Shown: positions 40,525 to 52,472 of the stretch, in pieces
How the letters are laid out: every line of letters begins with the position of its first letter
Position numbering within the stretch: position 1 is the first letter of the stretch
Assembly: GCA_024734495.1 (NCBI GenBank)
Contig: JALMQS010000841.1
Location: 4,952,465 to 5,016,464, forward strand
DNA: 64,000 nt
DNA from: Forficula auricularia
Lineage: Eukaryota; Arthropoda; Insecta; Dermaptera; Forficulidae
Direction of reading: 5' to 3'
The notes under the pieces: generated by a model
Told to the model about the DNA's origin: nothing
Database searches by the model: none
The model's input: the letters and a program-made list of their open reading frames with translations, nothing else
Translations under genes and position numbers: made by a program

Positions 40525-40740
40525 TTAGGGATCGCGGTGTTGGTTTATAGTGAAACATTGTTAAAATTAAATTAGGTTGGAGTTGGTGGTGTTTCACAAG
40601 GAGAAAAATTAAAATACAAAGATTTTTTTAGTTTACTCTATATATTTCGAGCTCTTAACTCATCGTCAGGAGAACATTGACTAAAGATAACATGATATTT
40701 TGAACAGAATTTATTTTAATTTTAATATGATGGACAGTTA
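40525..40740 (-). repeat. Repeat family H2 with intact hammerhead on minus strand
   Basis: GCGGTGTTGGTTTATAGTGA and TGGTGGTGTTTCACAAGGAG are H2 blocks. The hammerhead at 40,631-40,695 follows in the same relative position as in other H2 copies. Confidence 0.72.
40631..40695 (-). ncRNA. Hammerhead ribozyme motif (core intact)
   Basis: On the minus strand: CTGACGA (40,669-40,663, C at the variable position), extra U, stem II GAG/CTC with a 7-base loop, GAAA (40,648-40,645), self-complementary ATATAT and A17 at 40,639. Stem I pairs CTC with GAG and then GTT with AAC across a two-base bulge. Confidence 0.68.
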
Positions 40741-40744
40741 TTTG

Positions 40745-41460
40745 TGACATAGTGTAAATATGAAAGAATTATCAGAAGGATGGAATGGCTTTAGAAAGCC
40801 GAAAGAACAGATGTAGGGACAAAGAGCTGGAATAAAGAAAAGATATTTATACTTGGAAGTTGCCGAAAATTATGTATGTGTTATAATGGAAGGCAATAAA
40901 CCATGGAATGCAATGAGGGTGCATAGCGAAAATTTCATCTCTTATTTTCTATTTAAAAAATAAATAAAAATTAAAAATAAATTGGTCGATGAAGGTGAAT
41001 GGTTGTGGTCAAACAAATGATCTGCAAAAGCCACAAAGATTCTACTAGTATATATAAATATATACAAGAATTGCTTGTTTATTATAATAAGATAAGTAAG
41101 ATAAGATACAACTCTAGAAGGTATCAAAACGGAAATATTTAAAACTTTTATTAAAAAGGGGATTGATATTTAGAAATATCGAATCGATAGTGGCGGATGG
41201 GATCCGTTGGTTGATTACAGAAGACGTGAACGGAACATAGATTGGGAACTCGAAAAGAACCCTCCCCAATACACCCTTCACTTCGGAGGGTATTATCATC
41301 GTTGGATAGAAATAGAAAAATAGGCATCGAGAACTAACGTTGTGGAAAAAAATCCACGTAGAGCAACAGGCTAGGAACATATCACGAATATTTATATATT
41401 AAAAACTTTTATTTTGACTAATACACTTGCTATATTATCTTATTGGTGATACCATCTATA
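40745..41460. other. Apparently unique stretch
   Basis: No repeat match. The minus-strand ORF at 41,114-41,380 (88 codons) has no known domain and is probably chance. Confidence 0.3.
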
Positions 41461-41461
41461 T

Positions 41462-42459
41462 GAGTGGTTCTTAACCTTTTATTAGTCGCTCCCCTTAAAA
41501 TCCTAAAGTATTTTTGCTGCCAGTACTCTCTCCACCACCATTAGGTAACATACTCGTAATTACTCGTACAAAAAAACTCTCAAAGGTAACAATAATTTTT
41601 AATAATTAATTAATATTTAATAAATAAATCAAAAAGCAGAACTTAACGTTTATATATATATTTTTCTTGAAAAAAAGATATATTTGCAAATGAAAGTATA
41701 TTTGCTATAGTATAAAAATTGTAAACCTATACTTATAAAAAATATTTACACTGTTTTATTCAACTTGTAATTTTGTCTATCTGTTTGGGTCAAATTTATC
41801 TACGTTTTCATTTAGTTTAACCATGTTTAAGATTATTAAGATGTCATTAAATTCATCTCTTACTTACATATTTATCATTTATAAAAATTAGTAACATATT
41901 TTTACTTTATCCAATGCGAAGCATGGGAGAAAGTATTGTAATCGGTCTCGCGGCAACCCTGGTTTAGTTGTTTGCCATAAAAGAATTTAGTCTTTTTGAT
42001 TTTAAGTCGATTCTTCCACGTTTTCAGAAGAGGTTGCCATTAATAGTCAAAACATCAAAAATGGAATGCAATAAGGTTATTCCTCTAGTATTAGATAAGA
42101 ATCGATCGTTATTTTCGATTTTAAGTCAATTCCTCCATGTCTTCAGCAATGGTTACCAATAATAATCGAAGCGTCAAAAATCTAATGTAGAATGGTCATT
42201 CCTCGACTGTTAAATGAGAATTGATCATTATTTTTGAATTAAAGTTAACATGAACTGCAAATAGCAAGTGATATCTGATTAATAATAAAGGAATAAACAT
42301 ATTAATATTTCAAATGAATTTGGATAAAGTTTAGCAACGATCTGTTGCAGATTATTGTATTTATTTTTTCTATTTGTAAAGATATAAAAACTTAAAAAAT
42401 TATAATATTTTCTTGGCCCCCCTAGATACTTTCCGCGGCCTCCCTGTTAAGAGTCGCTG
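41462..42459. mobile_element. hAT-like element (~1 kb), non-autonomous
   Basis: Left end GAGTGGTTCTTAACCTTTTA and right end CTGTTAAGAGTCGCTG are inverted. Flanking 8-mers ATCTATAT and ATATATAT differ at one base. The GTGGTTCT(T)AACC terminus is typical of hAT (Charlie-type) elements. Internal DNA has two related blocks (GATTTTAAGTCGATTCTTCC and GATTTTAAGTCAATTCCTCC) but no transposase. Confidence 0.7.
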
Positions 42460-43255
42460 ATATATATAATACAAGGTTTTTCAAACAATGTTCTAACGAA
42501 AATTCAAGCTTTCGGTAGTATTATTCTTGAAATATAGTATATAATTTATTTGGGTCGACCGACGAGAGTAATTTTTTGCTTTTTTTTATGTTTTGAAATG
42601 TTTGAAACATTGAGAATGTAATTTTAAAGAATGATTTTTTTGAAATCCAATTTCTTATGCGAGATCATGTGCAGTGTAGTGAAAAAATCTTAAAATTTCA
42701 ATTTAAAAAAACAGATGATTCATTTCATCGTTTTTAATGAATCAAATAATTTATAAATCACTAAATCCAAATAGCTTTTATGGATACTAATTTAATTCTT
42801 TAACTGCTAAATTTTCCTCACATGACACCTTTGCACCGGGACCCAATTTTTCTCGGACTGGACCCGCGTTTGTGGATTGATGTCAAATATAATATTTCTA
42901 CTCACTGTCAGGAATTTTTTCATCATAATATCTTTTTTTAACTAATATTATTGTTGGACCACATTTGCACGCGGAAAAATCTTTTATTCGAAAAATCGAT
43001 CTTCCTCATTAAAAAATTTCACGGTTGAAATCTCTTCCTCCAGCCACATATTATTTTGAGAATAATGTTTTAAGAATATTTTCAAAAATCGAATGACAAT
43101 GGAACGACCATTCCTGAATTTAATACAAAAAAACAAATGCCAATATTTAGCAAGCTTTAAAAAATTACTATATGAAATTCAAAAGAGATGAGCCTACTTA
43201 CTAGATCCAAGAAGTTATGAAATTATTTTTTATTATTAAAACATTATAATTAAAT
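42460..43255. other. AT-rich stretch, nothing recognised
   Basis: No gene, RNA or repeat was identified. Confidence 0.35.
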
Positions 43256-43259
43256 TTGC

Positions 43260-43420
43260 AATTGGATGTTGATGAAAGCAGTCCGCGGTGGTTGTAAAAA
43301 ATAAGACTATAGAGGTTTTATTATTTTTACATTTATTTTATATTTTAAATGTAAAATAATAAAACCTCTATAGTCTTATTTTTTACAACCACCGTGGACT
43401 GCTTTCATCAACATCCAATT
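43260..43420. repeat. Palindrome, ~76-bp arms
   Basis: AATTGGATGTTGATGAAAGC and its inverse enclose a short loop near 43,336-43,344. One mismatch is visible (CCGCGG against CCACGG). The following TACCAGTCCGTCTC matches the flank of the family A palindrome at 8,946, suggesting related elements. Confidence 0.82.
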
Positions 43421-44160
43421 ACATATTTATACCAGTCCGTCTCCTAAAGAAAATCTCTATCAATTATAATTAAAATATTTTGTTCGGCTTTATGTAAAGA
43501 TTTAGTTAGAATCAAGTAATCGCGAAAAAATGTTTAATGATAAAGGTCGATTCTTTGAATAAAATTTTTTCCATAGTCCACCTTAGAAGACAAGCCAAGT
43601 GCTCTGATTGCACTTTTGGCATTCGGATTCTATTCCCGAAGATATAATAAAAAAAATCCCAAACATCTCGGATCTAATAGTAGATCATCTCTCTTGAAAT
43701 TCTTTAGTAACATTTTATCAATATAACATTTACTAAATCTAATTTTTAGAATCATTTTCTATCAAGAATAATAATCATTGATTGACGTGAACAATCCAAA
43801 CATAAAACACCGAGAAAACAGTAACTAATTGCGACTGAATGAACTCAATTTCAGTCCCGAGAAAAATAAACTAAAGGAAATCTCCAAATGAATGTAAAGC
43901 GAACGAAAGTCCCATTCGAGTCGGATAAAAATTATCTAATTGATTACAGCTTGACATTGGCTTTTAGCTATTATTTGATAAACATAATAATTTGTCACAT
44001 ATTAGTTAAGATTAAACTAGCTTGTAACAGTAATTAAATCTTTTACTGATTGAAAAATTAATCAACAGTTCGGCAGCTTTCGCAAGCGAACGAAGGCCCA
44101 TGGATAGCCGGGCCCTGGGCTATAGCCCAGCTAGCCCATGCATAAAGGTGGCTGAGGTAT
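43421..44160. other. Apparently unique stretch
   Basis: No repeats besides a CTGGGCTATAGCCCAG palindrome near 44,115. No gene found. Confidence 0.3.
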
Positions 44161-44164
44161 ATAT

Positions 44165-44776
44165 CAGTGGCGTGCGGTCTATGGATGATGTGCACCCCTA
44201 AAATTTCGAAACCTCAAAAGTATTTTCATACTGTGTCATATTTTAAATTCGTGAGGCTTTATTTCATTTTGCTTTAATTTAAAATTTATGGAAAATTTCA
44301 AAATTTTGAAAATAATTGTCTATATTTTCTATTTAAATCACTTCAGCTATATTATGGAAAATGATTTAATTTTATGAGGTTGAAAAGTGAATTAGTTTCC
44401 ATGTATTCGACGCCTGACTTTCATTTAAAATTTATAAATTGCATAAAAAAACAATCATACTGATTATGTTTTGGTAGAAATATTTAATTTAATACCACTA
44501 TAGAATATACCTTTCACGAGCGCGTCGATTGAACATTCATTTTCAACTATGAAAAACATTAAAATAATCACCAGAAGTAGCCTAAATGAAGAGTAGTAGT
44601 CTATCCGCTCAGTCTATCAGTATCAATTGAAAAAATCTAATGCTAAATTTGAAAAATAATGAAAAATATTATAATATAGATAGAATTTTGCAAAAGAAGT
44701 AAGTAAATATAAAATAAAATTTTAAAAAGTGAAGAGTACTTTTTAGAGAGCATCCGTTGGTCACCGCCCGCCTCTG
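44165..44776. mobile_element. hAT MITE
   Basis: Begins CAGTGGCGTGCGGTCTATGG and ends CACCGCCCGCCTCTG. The ends are imperfect inverted repeats of the common hAT type. The flanking 8-mers GTATATAT (44,157-44,164) and GAATATAT (44,777-44,784) differ at one base. No transposase. Confidence 0.8.
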
Positions 44777-44803
44777 GAATATATACTATATATACACCTA
44801 GGT

Positions 44804-45100
44804 CATAGCGCAATTGCAAACCATTTAATCTCAGAGAAACATTGTTTTCCAGACGAATATATTAAATTAATTAGATCAGAACACGTTCCCCTATAAATTA
44901 GTATGTATCTTCGAATAGTCAGAAATTTTAAAATCATACAATAACTCACCAGACAAATTCTTAAATATGAAAATCGAACTTTCGTAAAATCGTATCTTAA
45001 AAATATCCGCACAAATAAAAACCCCAATAGAGGCACAAAGCCAAAAAATTTAACAAGTATAAACGGTGAAATCGTAATTTCCCCAGACAACATGTAAATC
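44804..45100 (+). pseudogene. Penelope-like element, C-terminal (GIY-YIG) remnant
   Basis: The plus strand gives SAIANHLISEKHCFPDEYIK, LIRSEHVPL, a stop, then ISMYLRIVRNFKIIQ and a run ending GEIVISPDNM. The S.IA.H....H pattern followed by a charged helix is usual at the end of the GIY-YIG endonuclease domain of Penelope-like elements. Two or more stops break it, and it is cut off at 44,804 (5' truncation). A repeat P hammerhead lies about 50 bp downstream, as expected for the element's 3' repeat. The 103-codon minus-strand ORF here is a shadow. Confidence 0.6.
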
Positions 45101-45119
45101 TCACTTTCATTCATACATT

Positions 45120-45270
45120 AATTCCTGTGAATCAATTGTAATAGATGAAGACTGATAAAGCTCTCGAAACTATAGTATCGTTATAAATAATATTTATAAT
45201 TCCAGCAGAAGACACACTCTTTTACTGTCTCGTTCAATTTATAAAAATTCTGCTACTCTCGGCAAAAAAC
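45120..45270 (+). repeat. Penelope-type repeat P with decayed hammerhead
   Basis: 45,148-45,178 reads GA-CTGATAA-AGCTCTC-GAAAC-TATAGT, the repeat P hammerhead with a changed box and no stem II. It continues with AATAATATTTATAATTCCAG and TTCTGCTACTCTCGGCAAAA as in the 5,335 copy. It directly follows the Penelope remnant. Confidence 0.7.
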
Positions 45271-45299
45271 TTTCAATTTATATATACCTATATTATAAT

Positions 45300-46050
45300 G
45301 ATATATTGATGCAAGAAAATGTTTCACCAAAAAGGTTTAACCTCTGTAGTTCGGGTAGGACCCTTGCTTCGTCAAAAGGAGGAAGAATTGGGTCGGAGTT
45401 AAAGGTATCTCGGTTCAAATATCTTCGTACTTTAATATTTCCTCTCTGAGAATTTTTAACTAGTGTGATCTTAATAAGGATTAAAAGAAATCAAATAATG
45501 AAATGGGGCAGGGGTGGTTTCTTCTAGGAGGGGGTTGGATTGAAAGCCAAGGCCGCGGGGGCGCAGGGGCCGTGGGGAGGAGGGACCGGGGCCGAGGGCG
45601 GGGGGCCCAAAGGGCGGATAGTTGCCCGGCCGTGACGCAGGGAGATAAATCAGCATGGCCCATAAGCCGGGCTAATTAAAACAGTTCGTCTTGATAATAT
45701 TAGTCTATCACTCGCGCACAACGGTTCAAAAATAAATCAACTTTTATCCCGAACAATAGCCAAGTCAATAATTGGTAATTTATTATTATTATACTGCTGT
45801 GGATATTATTATCCTTACGATGATTAATGTTTATTACATCACAGGCCCAATGAAAAACGATTTCTAATTAATAGTACGTAGTACATAACAATTGGAAAAT
45901 TTAAAAAGATAAAATAAAATATGTAACAATATTTGTCGATAGTAATACGGGCAATAAAAAAGTTAACAAATAGAGAAAACTATTGGAATTCAAAGCCAAC
46001 GGTGCGTACCGCGAATTATCATTTGATTATTTTTAATACCCAGGCTATTG
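45300..46050. other. Apparently unique stretch with a GC island
   Basis: 45,530-45,620 is very G-rich (GGGGCCGTGGGGAGGAGGGA). The overlapping minus-strand ORFs are proline-rich artefacts of composition. Nothing else is recognised. Confidence 0.35.
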
Positions 46051-46589
46051 TATCTGTCCGTCATATTTTAAATTAACTTTAACCGGTTGATAATGAACGA
46101 AATTTAATATTCAAAAAATACACGTTTATCAAAGGTTTAAAAATTAAATTGTCCAATTATAAAAATGATCCGTAATTGAGGGCCAAAGCGCTATTGATAA
46201 AATATGTCCAGTAGAATTGAGAAATACAAAAAAAAATTAATTGCAAAAAATGTATTTTGTAAACGATTTTTTTTTAGTTTCTCTTTTAGAATTCATTTTG
46301 TTAGTTTAGTGTCAAGTTTAGGAATCGGATAGACTCAACATTGAAATTAAAGTAAAATATTCAAATAATGATTTTTTTTTAAGTTAGTCAAAAAATTGTA
46401 TGAATATAATTAATTAAATCATCTATTGGGTATAATTCAAATGATTTTTTTATTCGGTATGTATTAAAACTACGAGTAGAATAAAATATTTCACCAACAG
46501 GGACAGTTGACTATAGTGGTGATCCCAATTTTTCTTATCATCATTTTTGATCTTCTAGGGCAAATATCGGCAACCTTTTTTGGATGCGG

Positions 46590-46645
46590 ATTGGGGGTCC
46601 AGAGGACGTGCCCCGTGGATAGCAAGAGGGCCGCCGAAGGGGGTA
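46590..46645 (+). repeat. Helitron 3'-end-like fragment
   Basis: GGGGGTCCAGAGGACGTG and AGCAAGAGGGCCGCCGAAGG match the 9,700 and 52,409 copies up to the middle of the hairpin, then stop. Confidence 0.5.
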
Positions 46646-46669
46646 TACTATAATTACTACTCTAAATAC

Positions 46670-46990
46670 AAATAATTTTTGATTGAATAGTTTTTGTTTT
46701 GCCGAGAGTAGCAGAGTTGTTGATTCACAAAGTGAAACAAAGAGGTTGTCCTCTGCTTGATGCAAATAAACATACACACATGTATATCGAGATGGTATAT
46801 CTGTATATATATATTATTTATTTGCTTGAGGCTATGGTTTCGAAGACTTGGTTTTGATCATCATTCTTTTTTAATTATAAATGTTGTTTTTCATGGATTC
46901 AAAATCGTATGGATATTGAAAATATGATGTTCTTTCACTGGTTGGCAGCTTAGAATTAATTTATTTGCATCAAGCAGAGGACAACCTCTT
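46670..46990 (-). repeat. Penelope-type repeat P with decayed hammerhead
   Basis: On the minus strand it contains TTGCATCAAGCAGAGGACAA, a (TA)n region and a hammerhead relic at 46,868-46,828 (AATGATGA instead of CTGATGA). 46,965-46,990 adds a second piece (TTTGCATCAAGCAGAGGACA) in plus orientation, so P units face each other here. Confidence 0.65.
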
Positions 46991-47572
46991 TGTTTCTTTT
47001 TGTGAAATAATTTTTGACCTGTGCATCAATTTTTTTGAACATTTATCTTCATTGTGACTGTTCTGGCTGACAATAGAATTTCTTTAATTTTCTCAAATAT
47101 TTTTTTTTTTTTGCGAAGTCATTAAATAATTGTTTGGAACAATTTATGAATGCGTTTTTCGCCCTTAAATTACACCACACAGTAAGGGGGGAGGAGGCAT
47201 CTCAGGGGGGTCCGGGGATCTTAAAAATTGTGATGTCTCAAAAATTGAATTAAAAATTTTTTAAAAATTTTCAATTATATTTTTAGAATTCAGGTTATTA
47301 TTATTCGAACCTGAAAATGTTGGTAAAATAAATCTAGACAAAAAATTGTAAGAAAGCAATATGGTAGTGTGACGTCACATAACTGAAAATGTTACAGAAG
47401 GTAAAACAGAAGGAGGGAGATCTAAATTTCAAAAATCCCTTCTTAGTACACTCATAAATCGTAGAAAGAATATACATTCCAAATTTCATCTTTCCAGGCC
47501 CAGCATTTGGGACTGTGCGTGAATGAATGATAAATGAAACGTCACCTTCTCTTTTTATATACCAATGTTTCA

Positions 47573-47951
47573 GCTTTTAATAAAAACGGGTTCTTACTAG
47601 TTAAAACGCGATTCACTGAATACCTTTGCGTCAACTAGAATTTACTGATATTAGTTGAGTTTGATCCAAAGGTCTAGAATCCTCATTTTTGACCTTCCGC
47701 CTTATTTTGGGTGTTTATTTTCAAAAAATTTTAAATGAAAATGTCAAAAATTAGATCCTCTACAACTTTGCTTCTAATGAGGATGTAATTTTTGATTTAA
47801 AAAATAAGGCGGAAGGTTAAAAATGAAGATTCTAGAACTTTGAACCAAACTCAACCAGCATCAGTAAACTCTAGTTGGCACAAATATATTCAGTGAAACG
47901 CGTTTTAATTAGTAAGAACCTGCTCTTACTAAAAACGGATTTTTACTGCAA
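47573..47951. mobile_element. Long-TIR MITE family M2, copy 2
   Basis: TTCTTACTAGTTAAAACGCG near the left and the inverted partner at the right, CGTTTTAATTAGTAAGAACC, then TTTTTACTGCA. The halves are inverted over ~180 bp as in copy 1 at 7,579. Confidence 0.8.
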
Positions 47952-48004
47952 CATATATGGATATATAAAAGCATAGATTAATTTGTAACAACGCTGAGAG
48001 AATT

Positions 48005-48095
48005 TTCTTTAAAAAAATACCCTCTTACCTAGAATCGAACCGACGAACTCTTGAACTAAGGGCATCAGCTCTAGCCATTACACCAATGCAACATT
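48005..48095 (-). mobile_element. tRNA-derived SINE fragment
   Basis: The minus strand has A box TTGGTGTAATGGCTAGAGC and B box CGGTTCGATTCTAGG with normal tRNA spacing between them. The acceptor arms do not pair and the downstream part is T- and A-rich, so it is a SINE head or tRNA pseudogene and not a tRNA gene. Confidence 0.6.
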
Positions 48096-48099
48096 AATA

Positions 48100-48925
48100 T
48101 TTATATCTTGATTTCTGTTACTAAAACTATATATTTTTGATTTAGACTTTGTGTCGAGATAATATTGTATTCATTTTAACTCGAATGAAAATGAAAAAAA
48201 ACCAATAGATTTTAAATTAAGAAACATTAAATATATATTAATTAACGAGGCAAATTTGAAATATAGTTGTCAGCTAGGATTTTAAACTGATGGCTCCAAT
48301 CGATTTTCATTAACCAGGCAAATATGAAATATAATTGTAATTTGGACTCGAATTTTGAAATGAAAGACTCCAATTCATTTTAAATTAAGAAACATTAAAT
48401 TTATTGATAATTATTCCTCCCCCCCCCTCGCCACTCAAAAATTAAAGATGCCAAACTTTTAAGAGACGATGTATTTTCGGTAGTTTACGAGTATACATTT
48501 GGAGTGTGGTTTTTAAGAGGAAAACAATTTTGACCGAGACGCTGCCCGCCAGGGCATCAGCTCGGAGGGCCGAGCTTCGAGGGCGTGCCGAAGGCACGCA
48601 CGAAAAGCTCGTATGGATATAAAGATATTCATTTGGGGAATGTATTCGGTACATTATGAAATATGGAAGGTTTCTGTTAATCAGAACTTTGATATCATAT
48701 GACATTGAATTTGGTTTCGGCTAAATTTATTTTTCATTTTTCAACACAAAAATATATATATGTAGGTATTAATTAAATCTATCGATTAATAGTGTACATT
48801 TTAAGTTTAAGTTTTTGCACACATAATATGTGTATCCTTATTAAGAAACTATAACCAAAACGTTTTGCTTTTAGTATAAAATTAAATTAATATCTATGTA
48901 GGCTATATATGATTTCAATTGAAAA
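48100..48925. other. AT-rich stretch with a short GC island
   Basis: 48,540-48,612 holds TCGGAGGGCCGA and CGTGCCGAAGGCACG hairpins, reminiscent of Helitron or SINE ends, but no termini could be placed. Confidence 0.35.
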
Positions 48926-48929
48926 ACCA

Positions 48930-49560
48930 ACCTATCGAAATCGTCGCAATTTTCTGATTGGAAAAAAATCAAATTTACACTTTGGCGGTGGAATAACTAC
49001 GCAAGAACAGTAGGGGTGGAGGACAGGGAATGATATACTCTCTTTTTTTTTGGATGGGCGAATTCGACACAAGAACTGAGAAGATGACGAATGGGGAATT
49101 AATTTAGAGTGATGGTCGGGACATCGGCGCCTGCTTCCCACCCCGCACCCCCGCATTTATCCAGCTAACTGTATAAAAAGTGTGTATTAGCGGACCAAAT
49201 CGGTATCGGTTCGTCGTTTTTTTTTTCGTTATATTGAAATGGTAGAGCAGAAGCACATATTTTAGCGTTGACGTGAGGCTTCGGGCACGTGTCCATTCAT
49301 CTTTTTGATTTGCGGGCCGCGGGACAATCATGATGGATTCGAAGCCTCGTACTGGGAGAACACGCATCAATCACAGACCACGTGGTCCCGTGCGTGACCG
49401 ACATATGTGGCTAAGAGACGAGCGAAGGACGCTGCTCCCGGATGATATATAAGAGGCTGTCCCGCCATTTCTCTCTGGATATTTGCCTTGATTGATTAGC
49501 GTAATCTACATTCGGATGTCTTTATCCGAATTTGTACTTAACCGACCGTAAGTGAATAAT
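48930..49560. other. Apparently unique GC-richer stretch with TATA-like motifs
   Basis: CTGTATAAAAAGTG at 49,170 and GATATATAAGAGG at 49,443 are good TATA-box look-alikes in CpG-containing DNA (CGCGGGACAATC). No ORF or initiator supports a promoter call. Minus-strand ORFs here match nothing known. Confidence 0.25.
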
Positions 49561-49749
49561 AAATAAAACTCGTTTCGAATACAAAGAAGTTGAATATGGA
49601 ATAAAAAGAAATGACCTTCTATATACTGAGCAATTGGGTTTTTCACATTTATTTAAGCTTTAGATCGATTTTATAATGCGTTTTTAACATAATAAATTTC
49701 CACAAAAAACAAACAAATACTCTTTTTTTTTCAAAAAATTTAAAAATAT

Positions 49750-49890
49750 AAAATTCTAGGTAGGTTTCACAAAAATAAAACACGTTTTTTCTGTGAACTC
49801 CTAATGATAGCCTCGTGCCCCGAAATACTATATACCTAAATATAGAGTCATGTTAGAGTCTTTTATTTTTGTGAAACCTATCTAGAATTT
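49750..49890 (+). repeat. Repeat family H2 with decayed hammerhead
   Basis: TAGGTTTCACAAAAATAAAA and its inverse at 49,860 are the arms. Between them, 49,795-49,838 reads AACTC-CTAATGA-TAGCCTCGTGCCCC-GAAA, with A replacing the catalytic G, as in the copy at 3,556. Confidence 0.6.
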
Positions 49891-49896
49891 TATATT

Positions 49897-50042
49897 TAAA
49901 TTGAATGTAATGGAAGGCAGCCTAGAGGTAGTGAGGAAAGAAAAAATTAACACATATAAAATAAGGTGTAATTTATTGGAATCCTTCCTCCTTTCCTTTC
50001 AAACCGACGTTTCGGAGGATTTTTCCCTCCTTCCGGGTTTTA
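49897..50042 (-). repeat. Repeat family A, single arm, decayed hammerhead
   Basis: Matches 8,545-8,690 from GAATGTAATGGAAGGCAGCC to TCGGAGGATTTTTCCCTCC. On the minus strand the CUGAAGA box is reduced to CCGGAAG by a small deletion. The apparent 117-codon ORF is a repeat artefact. Confidence 0.75.
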
Positions 50043-50044
50043 TA

Positions 50045-50265
50045 TTTAAAATTTTTTTTTATAAATTTTCTTTACTTTATTTAAATATGTTTCACCAAGA
50101 ACCTACACCATTCTCCCTTAACAAAACTGTCTTTTTCAATCATTACAATTTTATTAATGGAGAATGGTGTGAATTCTTGGTGAAACATTTTAAATATGGT
50201 ATAAAGAAAATTTTTGAAAATTTTTTTAGAAACTTTTTAAATATAAAATACTAGATAGGTTTCAC
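50045..50265. repeat. Repeat family H2 fragments, inverted
   Basis: ATGTTTCACCAAGAACCTAC (50,088) and GAATTCTTGGTGAAACATTT (50,170) are inverted around TTCAATCATTACAATTTTAT. No hammerhead remains between them. Confidence 0.6.
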
Positions 50266-50299
50266 CGAGGGGTGAACCGCGACCTAATATGCTGTACAC

Positions 50300-50570
50300 C
50301 TCCTTCCACTTGTACTTCCAAATAATTCCAAGCACTTCTAAATATTTGCAAGTACTTCCAAATATTTCCAAGTACTTCTTAACGTTTCCAAGTACTTCCA
50401 AATATTTCCAGGGACTTCCAAATTATCCCAAGTAATTCCAAATGTTCCCAAGTACTTCCGAACATTTCCAAGTACTTCCAAATATTTACAAGTACTTCCA
50501 AATATTCCCAAGTACTTCCAGACATTTCCAAGTACTTCCAAATATTTCCAAAATACTTACAAAGATGTGT
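50300..50570. repeat. Minisatellite, ~20-bp unit
   Basis: At least twelve imperfect copies of CCAAGTACTTCCAAATATTT in a row, often in double units of ~40 bp. Reading frames here are repeat artefacts. Confidence 0.9.
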
Positions 50571-50608
50571 ACACCTACTTCATTCGCGGATCAGCCCTCG
50601 TGATTCAC

Positions 50609-50674
50609 ATAAATAAAAGATCAGATGCTTGTTTAGCACGACTCTAAACAAGCATCTGATCTTTTATTTAAGTG
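50609..50674. repeat. Short perfect palindrome
   Basis: AAAAGATCAGATGCTTGTTT and its complement flank a short AGCACGACTCT spacer. Arms ~28 bp. Confidence 0.8.
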
Positions 50675-50689
50675 AATTTATGTTAAACC

Positions 50690-52400
50690 TACCTAGTATT
50701 TTATATTTTAAATTTTACGTTACCAAAAAATTTTTCAAAAATTTCCTTTACCCAATAATTATAAATTTATTGGCTCCATCACATTTTCAAATTTAATTGA
50801 AAGTGTAAATTAGATGTGACGTCACCTTTGCACGTGTTTGGCTGAACGATGTCTCGAATCGTACTGGATAATTCCAGTAGTATGCATCACTATTATAAAT
50901 TTTTCTATCACATCGTCTTAATATATTCTCTCTAGAACAATCATATAATAGATAAATTCCTACTTCTAGCGACAATATAGCGTTTAGTCACGTGATTTTA
51001 TTTGAATTTTACTACAACTTTAAAAAAGTTTTATAAACAAATTAATTAATTTAAAAAATTTAAATTTCACATTGTATTTTATTAAAACAAATTTTAAAAT
51101 TATACAATTTTTTTTTAATAAATCACAATTAATGTGGAAAATAAATCGATCCAATTTTCAAAGAGATACAAAAGTCTAGGTATTTAATTGATTAAATTAA
51201 TTTTTATCCGAAAAATTGCAATTCATGTTTAATTAAAGTTTTCATGTTGCCTTTAGTTAAACAACATTTATACAAGTGAATTACGTATAATTGATTTTAA
51301 TATTATATAGGTACCACAGGAGGGTATCGAATAAATAGGGGAGCATTCCCCCTCACAATCCAAATATCTACTTCCGAAATCGGAAGTGGTGAGAAAACGA
51401 AATAAAAACAATTTAATTATACAAAATCTATATTTAAAAACATATATATATATATTCAAAGAAAGGCTGTGATGGCAAGAATTACATCCTCACCTGAAAT
51501 CTATATAATAAAAATGAATTTCTGTTTCTTCGTAAGCGCAGATCTCTCAAATACCTGGACCGATTTGGCTATTTTTTTTTCAAATGTTCGTAATAGTCCA
51601 ATTCAGGTTAATACGTAAAAAAAAATCGGAAAAGTTGCCCAGTAAATTGGAAAATTCAGGAAAAACGAAAAAAATTCAGGTTAGCCAACATAGCTTGATA
51701 AACAATAAAAGAACTAAACTAGCAAAAAAACAAGTGTTGGCAGCCCTGTTTGTAAGATTTTTGAGTGTCATGCATTCTCAATAGTTCTAACTACATTTCG
51801 TTGAAGAAGAATTTAATATTGGAACAAAATTTAAAAAACTATCTAATTTTTTTAAAGTAAATTAAAAAAAAACGTCATGATAACTAAATTTTTGAAAAAG
51901 TTATGGTTATTTAAAAAAAGCTGTTTTTTTTTCAAAAATTCCTAACTTCTTTTGGGTTGGGTGAAAATTTTTTAAAAAATTCTGAAAACCGTCTTTAATA
52001 GGGTAGAAAAAAATAAAAAAAGTTTCAGCCAAGCTTTTAATTATATATATATATATATAGATGAAAAATATTTAATTTAATATAAAATATGTTATTTAAA
52101 AATCATTTTTCTTAAAAATACCCTTGGGAATATCACCTTTTTTCTATTGTATTTAAGACCCTCAGCCATTTCAAAAGAACTAAGCCTTTTGGCTTTTGTA
52201 TTCGAGCTCATTCATTCATTTCAATATTATTTATTTATTTCAAAGTTAATTATAAAGGATTATTGAAACTATACTAACTAAACTAAATGAAAGGAATTAA
52301 TTAGCTTTTGGAATTTCTTTAAAAATATATTTTAAAGATTAAAACCAAATATATAACATATATATTTATTCTTTGTAACTAATCAAACATCAATAAAGCA
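50690..52400. other. AT-rich stretch, nothing recognised
   Basis: No gene, RNA or named repeat found. Short runs of (TA)n at 51,440 and 52,043. Confidence 0.35.
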
Positions 52401-52404
52401 GCCA

Positions 52405-52472
52405 CGTGTGGGTCCAGGGGGCTAAGCCCCCTGGCTAGCAAAAGGCCCGCCGACGGCGGCCCTTGAAGCTAG
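52405..52472 (+). repeat. Helitron-like 3' end
   Basis: CACGTGTGGGTCCAGGGGGC, GCTAGCAAAAGGCCC, then hairpin arms GGCCCGCC/GGCGGCCC around GAC (one mismatch), TTGAAG and CTAG before T. Same design as 9,700-9,753. The 5' end was not found. Confidence 0.55.

Noticed and set aside
44803..45114. 103-codon minus-strand ORF with hydrophobic stretches
   Set aside because: It is the antisense shadow of the Penelope-like remnant read on the plus strand.
50338..50541. 67-codon repetitive ORF on the minus strand
   Set aside because: Translation of the ~20-bp minisatellite, with no start context or family support.
50300..50560. CRISPR-like array
   Set aside because: Short units are contiguous with no unique spacers, and the genome is eukaryotic; it is a minisatellite.
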